Origin: Desulfobacterales bacterium
Lineage (GTDB): Bacteria; Desulfobacterota; DSM-4660; Desulfatiglandales; Desulfatiglandaceae
NCBI GenBank assembly: GCA_022013615.1
Contig: JAKLQB010000929.1
Span: 1-5,002 of the forward strand
DNA length: 5,002 nucleotides
Direction of reading: 5' to 3'
The translations under genes were made by a program, and so were the position numbers. A model generated the notes under the pieces. It searched no databases. It had not been told where the DNA came from and was given only the letters and a program-made list of their open reading frames with translations. This document shows positions 1 through 5,002 of this stretch, piece after piece; position 1 is the stretch's first letter, and each line of letters starts with the position of its first letter.

Positions 1-652
1 CACCGGTTGTATTTATGAGAGAGCCTGCATATTTATAAAGCATCTTCATGGAGGGCCTCACACCCTCAGGGTCAGGGCAACGGTTCCCCAGGCCAACCCA
101 TCTGTAAAACATTTCCAAATTGAACTCTAAGGTTTCCTTCTCTTTAGTAACTATATGCCTGATAAGTCGGAGGTCTTTACGATCCAGGACGCGATAAAAG
201 TGATACACGTTTTTAATGATAATTGCAGGGTCCGTGCCCTCTCCAGCCGGGACAGGAGGCTGTGCTGCCAGGCGGTTGAGTATTTTCTTAAAGTGCGTAT
301 AAGTGTCTATTATTGAACCCGGATCTCGTACATATTCTTTTTGATCGAGGTAACGGAAAAATTCCGTAATATTTTTCTCTACTTGGGTGCAGAGGTCTTC
401 CTTGGGGGAAGATTTTGGGGCAGGTGCTTCTTCGGTTAAGCCGGTTGAGGTAACTTCTCTTTCAACTTCCGCACTGGTATTCTTGGGTTCCTCTGAAGGG
501 ACCTTTGTTTCGACGGATGCAAGCTTTTCGGTAATTAATGGCTCTTCCGGCCCTGTACTATTCTTGGAAATGATATAGTAGCCAATGACGCCTGCCAAGA
601 TTACGACCAGCAGTATCCACAACCAAGCACGGCTTTTTCGCTTTTTTCCCAT
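1..652 (-). CDS. Uncharacterised membrane-anchored protein, C-terminus cut by window edge
   Basis: The frame is open from an ATG at 652 to the left edge, giving 217 residues with no stop, so the gene is partial. I do not recognise the family. Residues 1-8 are strongly basic (MGKKRKSR). A single hydrophobic segment follows at about 9-28, with no cleavage site that I can see, which suggests an N-terminal anchor with the rest outside the cytoplasm. Residues 30-85 are a low-complexity linker rich in Glu, Pro, Ser and Thr. From about 86 the sequence looks globular and probably helical, with many aromatic and charged residues and two cysteines (C88, C192). A purine-rich site, AAGGAAG, lies about 10 bases before the ATG and supports this start. 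The gene follows the sensor kinase after 41 bases with no terminator, so the two are probably co-transcribed. A role as partner or output of that kinase is only a guess. I am confident that it is coding, but not of its function. Confidence 0.8.
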   Translation of the reverse strand, partial: MGKKRKSRAWLWILLVVILAGVIGYYIISKNSTGPEEPLITEKLASVETKVPSEEPKNTSAEVEREVTSTGLTEEAPAPKSSPKEDLCTQVEKNITEFFRYLDQKEYVRDPGSIIDTYTHFKKILNRLAAQPPVPAGEGTDPAIIIKNVYHFYRVLDRKDLRLIRHIVTKEKETLEFNLEMFYRWVGLGNRCPDPEGVRPSMKMLYKYAGSLINTTG

Positions 653-693
653 AATATGTGCGCTTCCTTATGATGATCGGAATTTTCGATATA

Positions 694-1941
694 TTATCGC
701 CTCACTGGCAACTGGATGGTCACAGAGGTGCCCTTCCCTTCTTGACTTTGGATGGTGATTTCCCCATCGTGATTCTTTACAATCTGGTAGACCACGGCCA
801 ATCCCAAGCCAGCCCCATGTGTTTTGGAGCTAAAAAAAGGGTCATAAACCGAATTTAGATATTCCTGGCGGATCCCACAGCCGGTATCAAGGATTTTGAT
901 GAATAGTTGACTATTCCTCTGTTTTGCCTCCAGCACTAATTCCCCGCCATTAGGCATTGACTCCAGGGCATTTTCCATAATATTAGATAACGCGGTCATA
1001 ATCTGGGCGGAGGCCATCCTGGTCAGAGGAAGGCTTTCATCTATTTTAGTCACTAAGCTTACGCCCTGTTGCTGGGCTATGGGTTCAAATTTATTTACAA
1101 CCTCCTGGAGGGTTGCCCTGATGTCATCCATGGCAAGTGTCGCCGCAAGTACACTGGTATATTCGTGCACCTGTCTAACGAGACTCTCGAGTCGTTCTGA
1201 TTCCTCAAGGATAACATTTAAGTATTTATCAACTTCAGGATCTCTTTTAAGTATTTTCTTAATTCTCCGGGCGAATCCTCCTATTGTTGTAACAGGATTT
1301 CGGATCTCATGGGCTACTCCTTGCACGAGATGGCTCATGGCAACTAAACGTTCGGAAAGGATTAGCTTGTCTTGCGCTGTTTTCAGTTCCCGGGCGTTCA
1401 GCTCGAATCTTTTCTCCAGGCGGCGGTAAAGCTTGGCGTTTTCCATGGCCACGGCGATCTGCTGTGACATGCTGGTCAACACTTCGACATCTATTTGAGT
1501 GAACAGGTCTCCAGATTTTTTGTTGAGCACCTGAAGTGCTCCAACTGTTTTGCCTCTGAGTATGAGCGGCACGCAGATCATTGACCTCGTGCGAAAACCA
1601 GTTATTCTGTCAAATTTGGGACTAAAACGCTTTTCCTTACGGACATCCTGGATCACCATGGGCTGACCAGTTTGTACCACATGACCGGAAATGCCCTTCC
1701 CCAACGCGAACTTGATTTTTTCTACGGACTCCTTCTTTTTACCCCTGGCAATGCGAATAAACAATTCACTTTTCTCTTCGTCCAGTTCATAGACAGTGCT
1801 GGCCTCTGCATCCATAAACTCCTCTGCCCACTTCATGGCATAATTCAGGACGTCCTCAATTCTTAAGGAAGAATTGATCAAGGCAGTGAACCTTAGAATG
1901 GTTTCCAGTTCCCTGCGGCGTTCATCTCCAGGATCTTTCAT
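694..1941 (-). CDS. Cytoplasmic GAF-domain sensor histidine kinase
   Basis: This is a soluble two-component sensor kinase. Counting from the ATG at 1941 (415 aa), a GAF sensory domain spans about 26-168. A charged helical linker, probably a coiled coil, runs from about 169 to 200. The HisKA dimerisation domain carries the H-box VAHEIRNPVT at 209-218, with His211 as the predicted phosphorylated residue. The HATPase domain shows the N-box (N320, N324), G1 box DTGCGI (352-357), F-box DPFFSSKT (367-374) and G2 box GAGLGL (376-381). All catalytic boxes are intact. There is no transmembrane segment and no receiver domain, so it should sense a cytoplasmic signal through GAF and pass phosphate to a separate regulator, which is not in this window. 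The frame also permits a TTG start six bases upstream (417 aa). Neither start has a good Shine-Dalgarno sequence, and ATG is preferred by default. The start lies only 15 bases from an inverted-repeat element. It probably forms an operon with the anchored protein downstream. Confidence 0.95.
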   Translation of the reverse strand: MKDPGDERRRELETILRFTALINSSLRIEDVLNYAMKWAEEFMDAEASTVYELDEEKSELFIRIARGKKKESVEKIKFALGKGISGHVVQTGQPMVIQDVRKEKRFSPKFDRITGFRTRSMICVPLILRGKTVGALQVLNKKSGDLFTQIDVEVLTSMSQQIAVAMENAKLYRRLEKRFELNARELKTAQDKLILSERLVAMSHLVQGVAHEIRNPVTTIGGFARRIKKILKRDPEVDKYLNVILEESERLESLVRQVHEYTSVLAATLAMDDIRATLQEVVNKFEPIAQQQGVSLVTKIDESLPLTRMASAQIMTALSNIMENALESMPNGGELVLEAKQRNSQLFIKILDTGCGIRQEYLNSVYDPFFSSKTHGAGLGLAVVYQIVKNHDGEITIQSQEGKGTSVTIQLPVRR

Positions 1942-1956
1942 TTTCAATTCAGAGTT

Positions 1957-2112
1957 ATTGAGGCAGTTTCAAAATGTTCAATTTTATTCAAGATCAAGGA
2001 AGGCGGAAATTTTAACCACAGGAATACATTGAGTATTTCGAGGATTAAAATTTGAGCCTGACGTCCCGCCTATGGCGGGAGGCAAAAGGGGACGTTTTGA
2101 AATTGCCTCGAT
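1957..2112. repeat. MITE/REP-like element with terminal inverted repeats
   Basis: The ends are inverted repeats: 1957-1979 matches the reverse complement of 2090-2112 at 19 of 23 positions. All four differences are transitions that become G:U pairs in plus-strand RNA. Two inverted repeats lie inside. One has 9-bp arms (AAATTTTAA at 2007-2015, TTAAAATTT at 2045-2053) enclosing a smaller hairpin (GAATAC at 2022-2027 against GTATTTC at 2032-2038). The other is a GC-rich 7-bp stem, TCCCGCC-TAT-GGCGGGA (2064-2080). There is no ORF inside. Short length, terminal repeats, nested palindromes and lack of coding fit a non-autonomous miniature transposable element or a dispersed REP/BIME-like repeat. 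No clear target-site duplication is visible. That it is dispersed in the genome is inferred, since only one copy is in view. Confidence 0.65.
2064..2080. repeat. GC-rich palindrome inside the repeat element
   Basis: TCCCGCC-TAT-GGCGGGA is a perfect 7-bp stem with a 3-base loop, in otherwise AT-rich intergenic DNA. Such compact GC hairpins are typical of REP-type extragenic repeats. No T-tract follows on either strand, so it is unlikely to be a simple intrinsic terminator. Confidence 0.7.
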
Positions 2113-2430
2113 TTAATATGGTATTCTTTTTGATAACCTGCCCTGAAATTTTGTCCTTATGGATCATGTTTTTTGTTGAGATCTGGCGCATGAGATGTTC
2201 CCATAAGGTTTGACTTTTGCGTATAGGATTATTAGAAAGAAATTGTGCTCATTGAAATCTGTTATTTGTCCATCGCTGGGATTGGAAGTGAAGGCATGCG
2301 AAATAGTGTACCCTTGAATCCTGGGAATGGACAGTACCGGATTTTCGAACACAGGTTGAATATACAAGAGATCAAAGTGAGAAGCAATGAAAAGACATCC
2401 ATTTCTTAATAAAGTTTTATGATTTGAAAA
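2113..2430. other. Intergenic region upstream of surE, no convincing gene
   Basis: These 318 bases separate the repeat element from surE. I see no RNA gene, terminator or recognisable protein. The longest plus-strand frame of note ends with TAA at 2407-2409. It could start at GTG 2245 (54 aa) or at ATG 2296 (37 aa, with GGAAG seven bases upstream), stopping 21 bases before surE, and it resembles nothing I know. A minus-strand frame is open through most of the gap and into surE antisense, and is probably fortuitous. A possible surE promoter has a good -35 (TTGACT at 2210-2215) but only a poor -10 (TTAGAA at 2232-2237, 16-base spacing), so it is weak. The stretch is long for a plain leader and may hold a decayed gene or untranslated regulatory sequence. 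Confidence 0.5.
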
Positions 2431-3198
2431 ATGAAAGTCCTTTTGACAAATGATGACGGCATTTATGCCCCAGGACTTTTCTCCCTGTACCAGGCCCTGA
2501 AGTCTGACTATGATGTTACTGTTGTAGCCCCGGAATCTGAAATGAGTGCTGTTGGACACGCCATTACCTTGGCGTCACCCCTGAGGGTTCAAGAGGTGCA
2601 GAGAAACGGATCATCATATGGGTATGCGGTCACAGGCACACCAGCAGACTGTGTAAAGATTGCAGTGCAAGAGTTGCTTGAACGACCTCCAGACATAATT
2701 CTCTCCGGGATCAATCCGGGGGCCAATATAGGAGTAAATCTCCTTTACTCAGGGACAGTTTCTGCTGCCACAGAGGGAGCTTTTCTGGGGGTGCGGTCTG
2801 CTGCCATTTCCCTGAATGCCAGAAAAAACCCTGACTTTGGCTTTGCAGCCCAATTCAGCAAAGAGATCATACGGTTTATGACAGAGAGTGGACTTAGAGA
2901 CGGAACAGCGTTAAATGTGAATATCCCCGCACTACCAAAGGAAGAGATAGCAGGAGTGTGCTTTACCAGACAGGGGACCTCTCGATTTGAGGAGTATTTT
3001 GAACGGCGCAGTGACCCGCGAGGCAATGTTTATTACTGGCTTTCGGGAGAAACCCCAATAGACAATGGCAATCCTGAGACAGATTCCATTGCCTTGAAAG
3101 AAAACAAGATCACCATTACACCCATTCATTACAATCTCACCTGCGAGAAAGAGTTGAGGCGTTTTAAGTCGTCTGCCTTTTCATCATGGAATATATGA
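2431..3198 (+). CDS. surE: 5'/3'-nucleotidase SurE (survival protein)
   Basis: SurE is a metal-dependent cytoplasmic phosphatase that removes phosphate from nucleoside 5'- and 3'-monophosphates, and in some species from short polyphosphate. It acts in nucleotide salvage and stationary-phase or stress survival. The protein has 255 residues, the usual family length. The N-terminal signature LLTNDDGIYAPG is at 4-15. The expected divalent-metal ligands are present: Asp8, Asp9, Ser39 and Asn95, the last in the SGINPGAN motif at 92-99. The conserved TGTPADCV loop is at 68-75 and the YSGTVSAATEG segment at 106-116. The C-terminal ITPIHYNLT (228-236) is also typical. The ATG at 2431 gives the canonical MKVLLTNDDG start, and the nearest upstream in-phase ATG (2419) runs into a stop. 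There is no good Shine-Dalgarno sequence before it, only an A-rich stretch, so translation may be modest or depend on upstream context. The gene stands alone on the plus strand. The usual partners seen elsewhere (pcm, nlpD) are absent here. Confidence 0.97.
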   Translation: MKVLLTNDDGIYAPGLFSLYQALKSDYDVTVVAPESEMSAVGHAITLASPLRVQEVQRNGSSYGYAVTGTPADCVKIAVQELLERPPDIILSGINPGANIGVNLLYSGTVSAATEGAFLGVRSAAISLNARKNPDFGFAAQFSKEIIRFMTESGLRDGTALNVNIPALPKEEIAGVCFTRQGTSRFEEYFERRSDPRGNVYYWLSGETPIDNGNPETDSIALKENKITITPIHYNLTCEKELRRFKSSAFSSWNI

Positions 3199-3269
3199 AA
3201 CCAATTCGCAAAAGGTAAAATTATTTATATTTAACCACTGCTTTCGCCGGGTGGCTGGTTACTCAAGAT

Positions 3270-3303
3270 AGGAAAAGGCCCCTGAAACCAGGGGCCTTTT
3301 CCT
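3270..3303. terminator. Bidirectional intrinsic terminator between surE and the transporter
   Basis: A perfect 15-bp stem (3270-3284 with 3289-3303) closes a four-base AAAC loop. The core is GGCCCCTG/CAGGGGCC, flanked by AAAA on the left arm and TTTT on the right, so either strand yields a GC-rich hairpin with a U-rich 3' side. It lies 71 bases after the surE stop and 29 bases beyond the transporter stop. It therefore sits where it would end both convergent transcripts. Confidence 0.9.
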
Positions 3304-3332
3304 TTAGAATAGCGTTGTATTATCGGATTGCA

Positions 3333-4727
3333 TTAGAATATGGGTAATAGCAGAAATGCAATGGAAGTGATGACAAAGAAGACGGCAAAAACCAGAAGGA
3401 GCCAACCCATTATTTCCCTGAACTCCAGCTTTGCTACAGCAAGCATGGCAATGGCCCAGAACGGCTGTATCATGTCGGTCATCATATCGCCCCAGGCATA
3501 GGCTATTACAACTTTATTGGCCGCAACGCCCAGTTCTTTGGCCGCGGGCAAGAGGTAGGGCGCTGTCACGGCCCACTCGGATCCGCCCGAGGGGATCAGA
3601 TAGTTAAGCAATCCGGCATACCAGTAAGTGACGAGCAGGAAAGTGCTCCCGCTGCAAACTGCCACAAAGGCATTGGTAAACACTGTGGCCAGAGCAGTGA
3701 ATTTGAAAAGACCGAAAATGCCTGCATAAAATGGAAACTGGATCACGATTCCCCACACGGCCTTTCCCGCCTCTTCTGTGGCTTTAAGGAAGCTCCAGGG
3801 GCGCCAATGGAAAAGCACACCTAACATCAGAAAAAACAGGTTGATATTGTCCAGGTTAATGAGCTTGGCAAAACCGACTTCACTGAGTTTCCAGCCCAGC
3901 CACCAGAGTCCTCCTATGCCAATGATAAGGTTCCATCCCCACCACCAGTTGGCCCAGGCGGAAAAACTCGTGTATTCTGAGGGTCTTGGTGGAGACTCAT
4001 ACATCTTGAGCCGATCCGCTAATTCCGGTGAGAGCTTAAAGGTTTTTTCTTCCGATGGGTGCATGAGTGACATGAGGATGGTCACCACAACGATGATAAT
4101 GATGAGTAGGATGATGTTAAACGGAGTGAAAATAGTCTGGGTAGTGGATATGGTCTCGGTGAGGTACCCGCCTTTGATAAGAAAGTTATCAGGCGTGTTT
4201 ACAAGCAAAGGGGCCGAAGCGGAAAGACCGGCATGCCAGGTACAGCCAAGACCCAAATAGGCGGAAGCCACCAGGAGCCGATAGTCAATTTTGGGGTTGT
4301 TTTTGACAATGTAAAGCGCCAGCATAGCGCTTCCGATCAGGCTGAGCCCCCAGTTAAACCAGGCAGTGATCATGGAGAAGAGGGCCATAATCATAATGGC
4401 CTGCCAGGGCTTTTCTTTGTTGGCCCAACTGGAGATCCTATTCAGCAGCCACCTGACCGGTGGTGAGCAGGCAAGTATGTAGCCCGTCATCATGATCAGG
4501 CACATCTGCATACCGAACTGCAGCAAGGCCCAGAATCCTTTTCCCCAGGCCTGCACGGCCTTGGCAGGCCCCACATCGCCCCAGATAAGGGCCATAATAA
4601 AGGTGATAATGCTCAGTATCCATACGATGACCAGGGCGTCGGGGATCCATCTTTCGGTCCAGTGTGTCAGTCCCCCACCCCAGCTCTTAAGGAATTCCAA
4701 TCCCGACTTCTGATTATTGTTGGCCAT
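3333..4727 (-). CDS. atoE: AtoE-family short-chain fatty acid transporter
   Basis: This is an integral inner-membrane transporter of the short-chain fatty acid family (AtoE/SCFA_trans), which moves acids such as butyrate or acetoacetate. The actual substrate here is not readable from sequence. The protein has 464 residues, slightly longer than E. coli AtoE (about 440). Recognisable family stretches are WIPDALVIVWILSIITF (27-43), FWALLQFGMQMCLI (65-78), VIQFPFYAGIFG (328-339), NYLIPSGGSEWAV (375-387) and MIQPFWAIAMLA (419-430). About 10-12 hydrophobic segments are visible, near 31-49, 66-86, 110-140, 152-176, 203-222, 262-281, 294-308, 323-378, 405-432 and 438-460. The ATG at 4727 is chosen because AGAGGAGG sits five bases upstream. 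A TTG at 4763 would add 12 residues but place that ribosome site inside the gene. The protein is rich in tryptophan (29 of 464), with eight in residues 258-279. In E. coli atoE belongs to an acetoacetate-degradation operon, but no CoA-transferase or thiolase gene is visible here. Confidence 0.92.
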   Translation of the reverse strand: MANNNQKSGLEFLKSWGGGLTHWTERWIPDALVIVWILSIITFIMALIWGDVGPAKAVQAWGKGFWALLQFGMQMCLIMMTGYILACSPPVRWLLNRISSWANKEKPWQAIMIMALFSMITAWFNWGLSLIGSAMLALYIVKNNPKIDYRLLVASAYLGLGCTWHAGLSASAPLLVNTPDNFLIKGGYLTETISTTQTIFTPFNIILLIIIIVVVTILMSLMHPSEEKTFKLSPELADRLKMYESPPRPSEYTSFSAWANWWWGWNLIIGIGGLWWLGWKLSEVGFAKLINLDNINLFFLMLGVLFHWRPWSFLKATEEAGKAVWGIVIQFPFYAGIFGLFKFTALATVFTNAFVAVCSGSTFLLVTYWYAGLLNYLIPSGGSEWAVTAPYLLPAAKELGVAANKVVIAYAWGDMMTDMIQPFWAIAMLAVAKLEFREIMGWLLLVFAVFFVITSIAFLLLPIF

Positions 4728-4730
4728 GAT

Positions 4731-4740
4731 AACCTCCTCT
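4731..4740 (-). promoter_or_regulatory. Strong ribosome binding site deciding the transporter start
   Basis: On the minus strand AGAGGAGGTT lies just before the ATG at 4727, with five bases between GGAGG and the start codon. This near-consensus Shine-Dalgarno sequence fixes the ATG over the upstream in-frame TTG at 4763. Confidence 0.9.
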
Positions 4741-4741
4741 G

Positions 4742-4843
4742 TTAGAAGTTTTTGATAACCCAAGACACAGCTTCATAATTAGACTTTGTTTTAGCCTGAA
4801 TGTCCTTTCTACCACCTCCTTTCCTATTCCGCTTGCTCACCAT
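4742..4843 (-). CDS. Possible 33-residue small ORF/leader peptide upstream of the transporter
   Basis: An ATG at 4843 opens a 33-codon frame that stops with TAA at 4742-4744, leaving 14 bases (holding the transporter ribosome site) before the transporter ATG. AAAAGGGG lies about six bases upstream of this ATG, a reasonable Shine-Dalgarno sequence. The peptide is basic and glycine-rich at the start (MVSKRNRKGGGRKD) and more mixed at the end (YEAVSWVIKNF). It has no membrane segment, and I recognise no family. A GGAAAGGAGGTGG tract within the frame has no start codon at a usable distance and is read as Lys-Gly-Gly-Gly. The tight spacing suggests translational coupling to the transporter if the ORF is used. 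Evidence is limited to start, ribosome site and spacing; it could be chance in a leader. Confidence 0.4.
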   Translation of the reverse strand: MVSKRNRKGGGRKDIQAKTKSNYEAVSWVIKNF

Positions 4844-4883
4844 AAAAAGCCCCTTTTGCGGTTATACCGCGTCAGGGGTTTTT
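4844..4883. terminator. Terminator- or attenuator-like hairpin in the transporter leader
   Basis: CCCCT (4850-4854) pairs with AGGGG (4874-4878), extended outward by AAAAA (4844-4848) against TTTTT (4879-4883) around G4849. Inside is a second perfect stem, GCGGT-TAT-ACCGC (4858-4870). On the minus strand the structure ends in GGGGCTTTTT immediately before the ATG at 4843, and its 3' arm holds that ORF's likely ribosome site. It could end transcription from a gene beyond the right edge, or act as an attenuator or translation switch for the transporter. In the plus direction it also ends in a T-run, but I see no plus-strand gene that would need it. Confidence 0.6.
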
Positions 4884-4916
4884 GGGCACGTATGCTTTCA
4901 CTGGCAAGCCTTTAAA

Positions 4917-4937
4917 TTTTTGATGTTTTGTCAAAAA
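4917..4937. repeat. Perfect 7-bp inverted repeat, possible operator
   Basis: TTTTTGA (4917-4923) and TCAAAAA (4931-4937) are perfect inverted arms around a seven-base spacer. The repeat lies about 20-40 bases downstream of the expected start site of the candidate promoter at 4965-4993, where a repressor could block transcription. The arms are AT-rich in an AT-rich region, so chance is quite possible. Confidence 0.3.
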
Positions 4938-4964
4938 GTGTTTCTAATGCACATTTAATTACGA

Positions 4965-4993
4965 TTAATAAAAGTTTTATCTTAAGTTGTCAA
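4965..4993 (-). promoter_or_regulatory. Candidate sigma-70-type promoter for the transporter
   Basis: On the minus strand a perfect -35 box TTGACA (4988-4993) is followed, after 17 bases, by TATTAA (4965-4970), a four-of-six match to the -10 consensus. Transcription would start near 4958, giving a leader of about 230 bases to the transporter ATG. That leader contains the inverted repeat, the hairpin and the small ORF. No sigma-54 type -24/-12 pair was found by eye, although E. coli ato genes use one. Confidence 0.45.
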
Positions 4994-5002
4994 CAGGAAA
5001 AG

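Noticed and set aside
387..578. Plus-strand open frame of 63 codons near the left edge
   Set aside because: It is antisense to the low-complexity linker and adjoining part of the anchored protein, and its Ser-rich translation mirrors that linker.
1079..1429. Plus-strand open frame of 116 codons inside the sensor kinase gene
   Set aside because: It lies wholly antisense to a kinase with intact catalytic motifs. Its Ser/Arg-rich translation is typical of a shadow frame.
2155..2208. 8-bp inverted repeat CCTTATGG/CCATAAGG with a 38-base loop
   Set aside because: Several repeats of this size and spacing are expected by chance in 5 kb, and neither a T-tract nor a regulatory context is attached.
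2118..2213. Hydrophobic 31-codon plus-strand frame just after the repeat element
   Set aside because: There is no ribosome site, it is very short, and it has no recognisable small-protein or toxin pattern.
2164..2559. Minus-strand open frame of 131 codons spanning the intergenic gap and the 5' end of surE
   Set aside because: It overlaps the strongly conserved start of surE antisense, and its translation shows no recognisable domain or convincing composition.
3778..4466. Two plus-strand open frames (3778-4260 and 4233-4466) antisense to the transporter
   Set aside because: The opposite strand encodes a clear AtoE-family protein throughout. These translations are Pro/Ser/Met-rich with no known motif.
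4728..4763. Upstream TTG start for the transporter at 4763
   Set aside because: It would put a near-consensus ribosome site within the coding region. The ATG at 4727 with AGAGGAGG is far better supported.

Overview
The window looks like chromosomal DNA from an anaerobic, Gram-negative bacterium, most likely a sulfate-reducing or syntrophic member of the former Deltaproteobacteria (Desulfobacterota). This is an inference from three things: intermediate base composition, a soluble GAF-type histidine kinase beside an anchored protein of unknown function, and an AtoE-type short-chain fatty acid transporter next to surE. No rRNA, tRNA, CRISPR array, transposase or phage gene is visible.

Layout from left to right. 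(1) Positions 1-652, minus strand: an uncharacterised protein with one N-terminal membrane anchor, cut off by the left edge. (2) Positions 694-1941, minus strand: a cytoplasmic GAF-HisKA-HATPase sensor kinase, 41 bases upstream of gene 1 and probably in the same operon. (3) Positions 1942-2430: an intergenic stretch of about 490 bases. Its left third is a compact element of about 156 bp (1957-2112) with 23-bp imperfect terminal inverted repeats and two internal hairpins, resembling a MITE or REP-type repeat. The rest holds no convincing gene. (4) Positions 2431-3198, plus strand: surE, a survival-protein nucleotidase with all expected metal ligands. (5) Positions 3270-3303: a perfect 15-bp stem forming a bidirectional terminator between convergent genes. 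(6) Positions 3333-4727, minus strand: an AtoE-family short-chain fatty acid transporter. (7) Positions 4728-5002: the transporter's upstream region, with a candidate promoter at the right edge, an inverted repeat, a terminator-like hairpin, and a possible 33-codon ORF ending 14 bases before the transporter start.

The genes form three probable transcription units: kinase plus anchored protein leftward, surE rightward, and transporter leftward. Nothing directly links them functionally. The kinase has no response regulator in view, so its target is unknown.

Most of the window is ordinary housekeeping, signalling and transport. The two parts most worth following up are the transporter leader (hairpin plus small ORF, possibly an attenuator) and the inverted-repeat element abutting the kinase start. 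I see no clear evidence of a wholly new multi-gene system.
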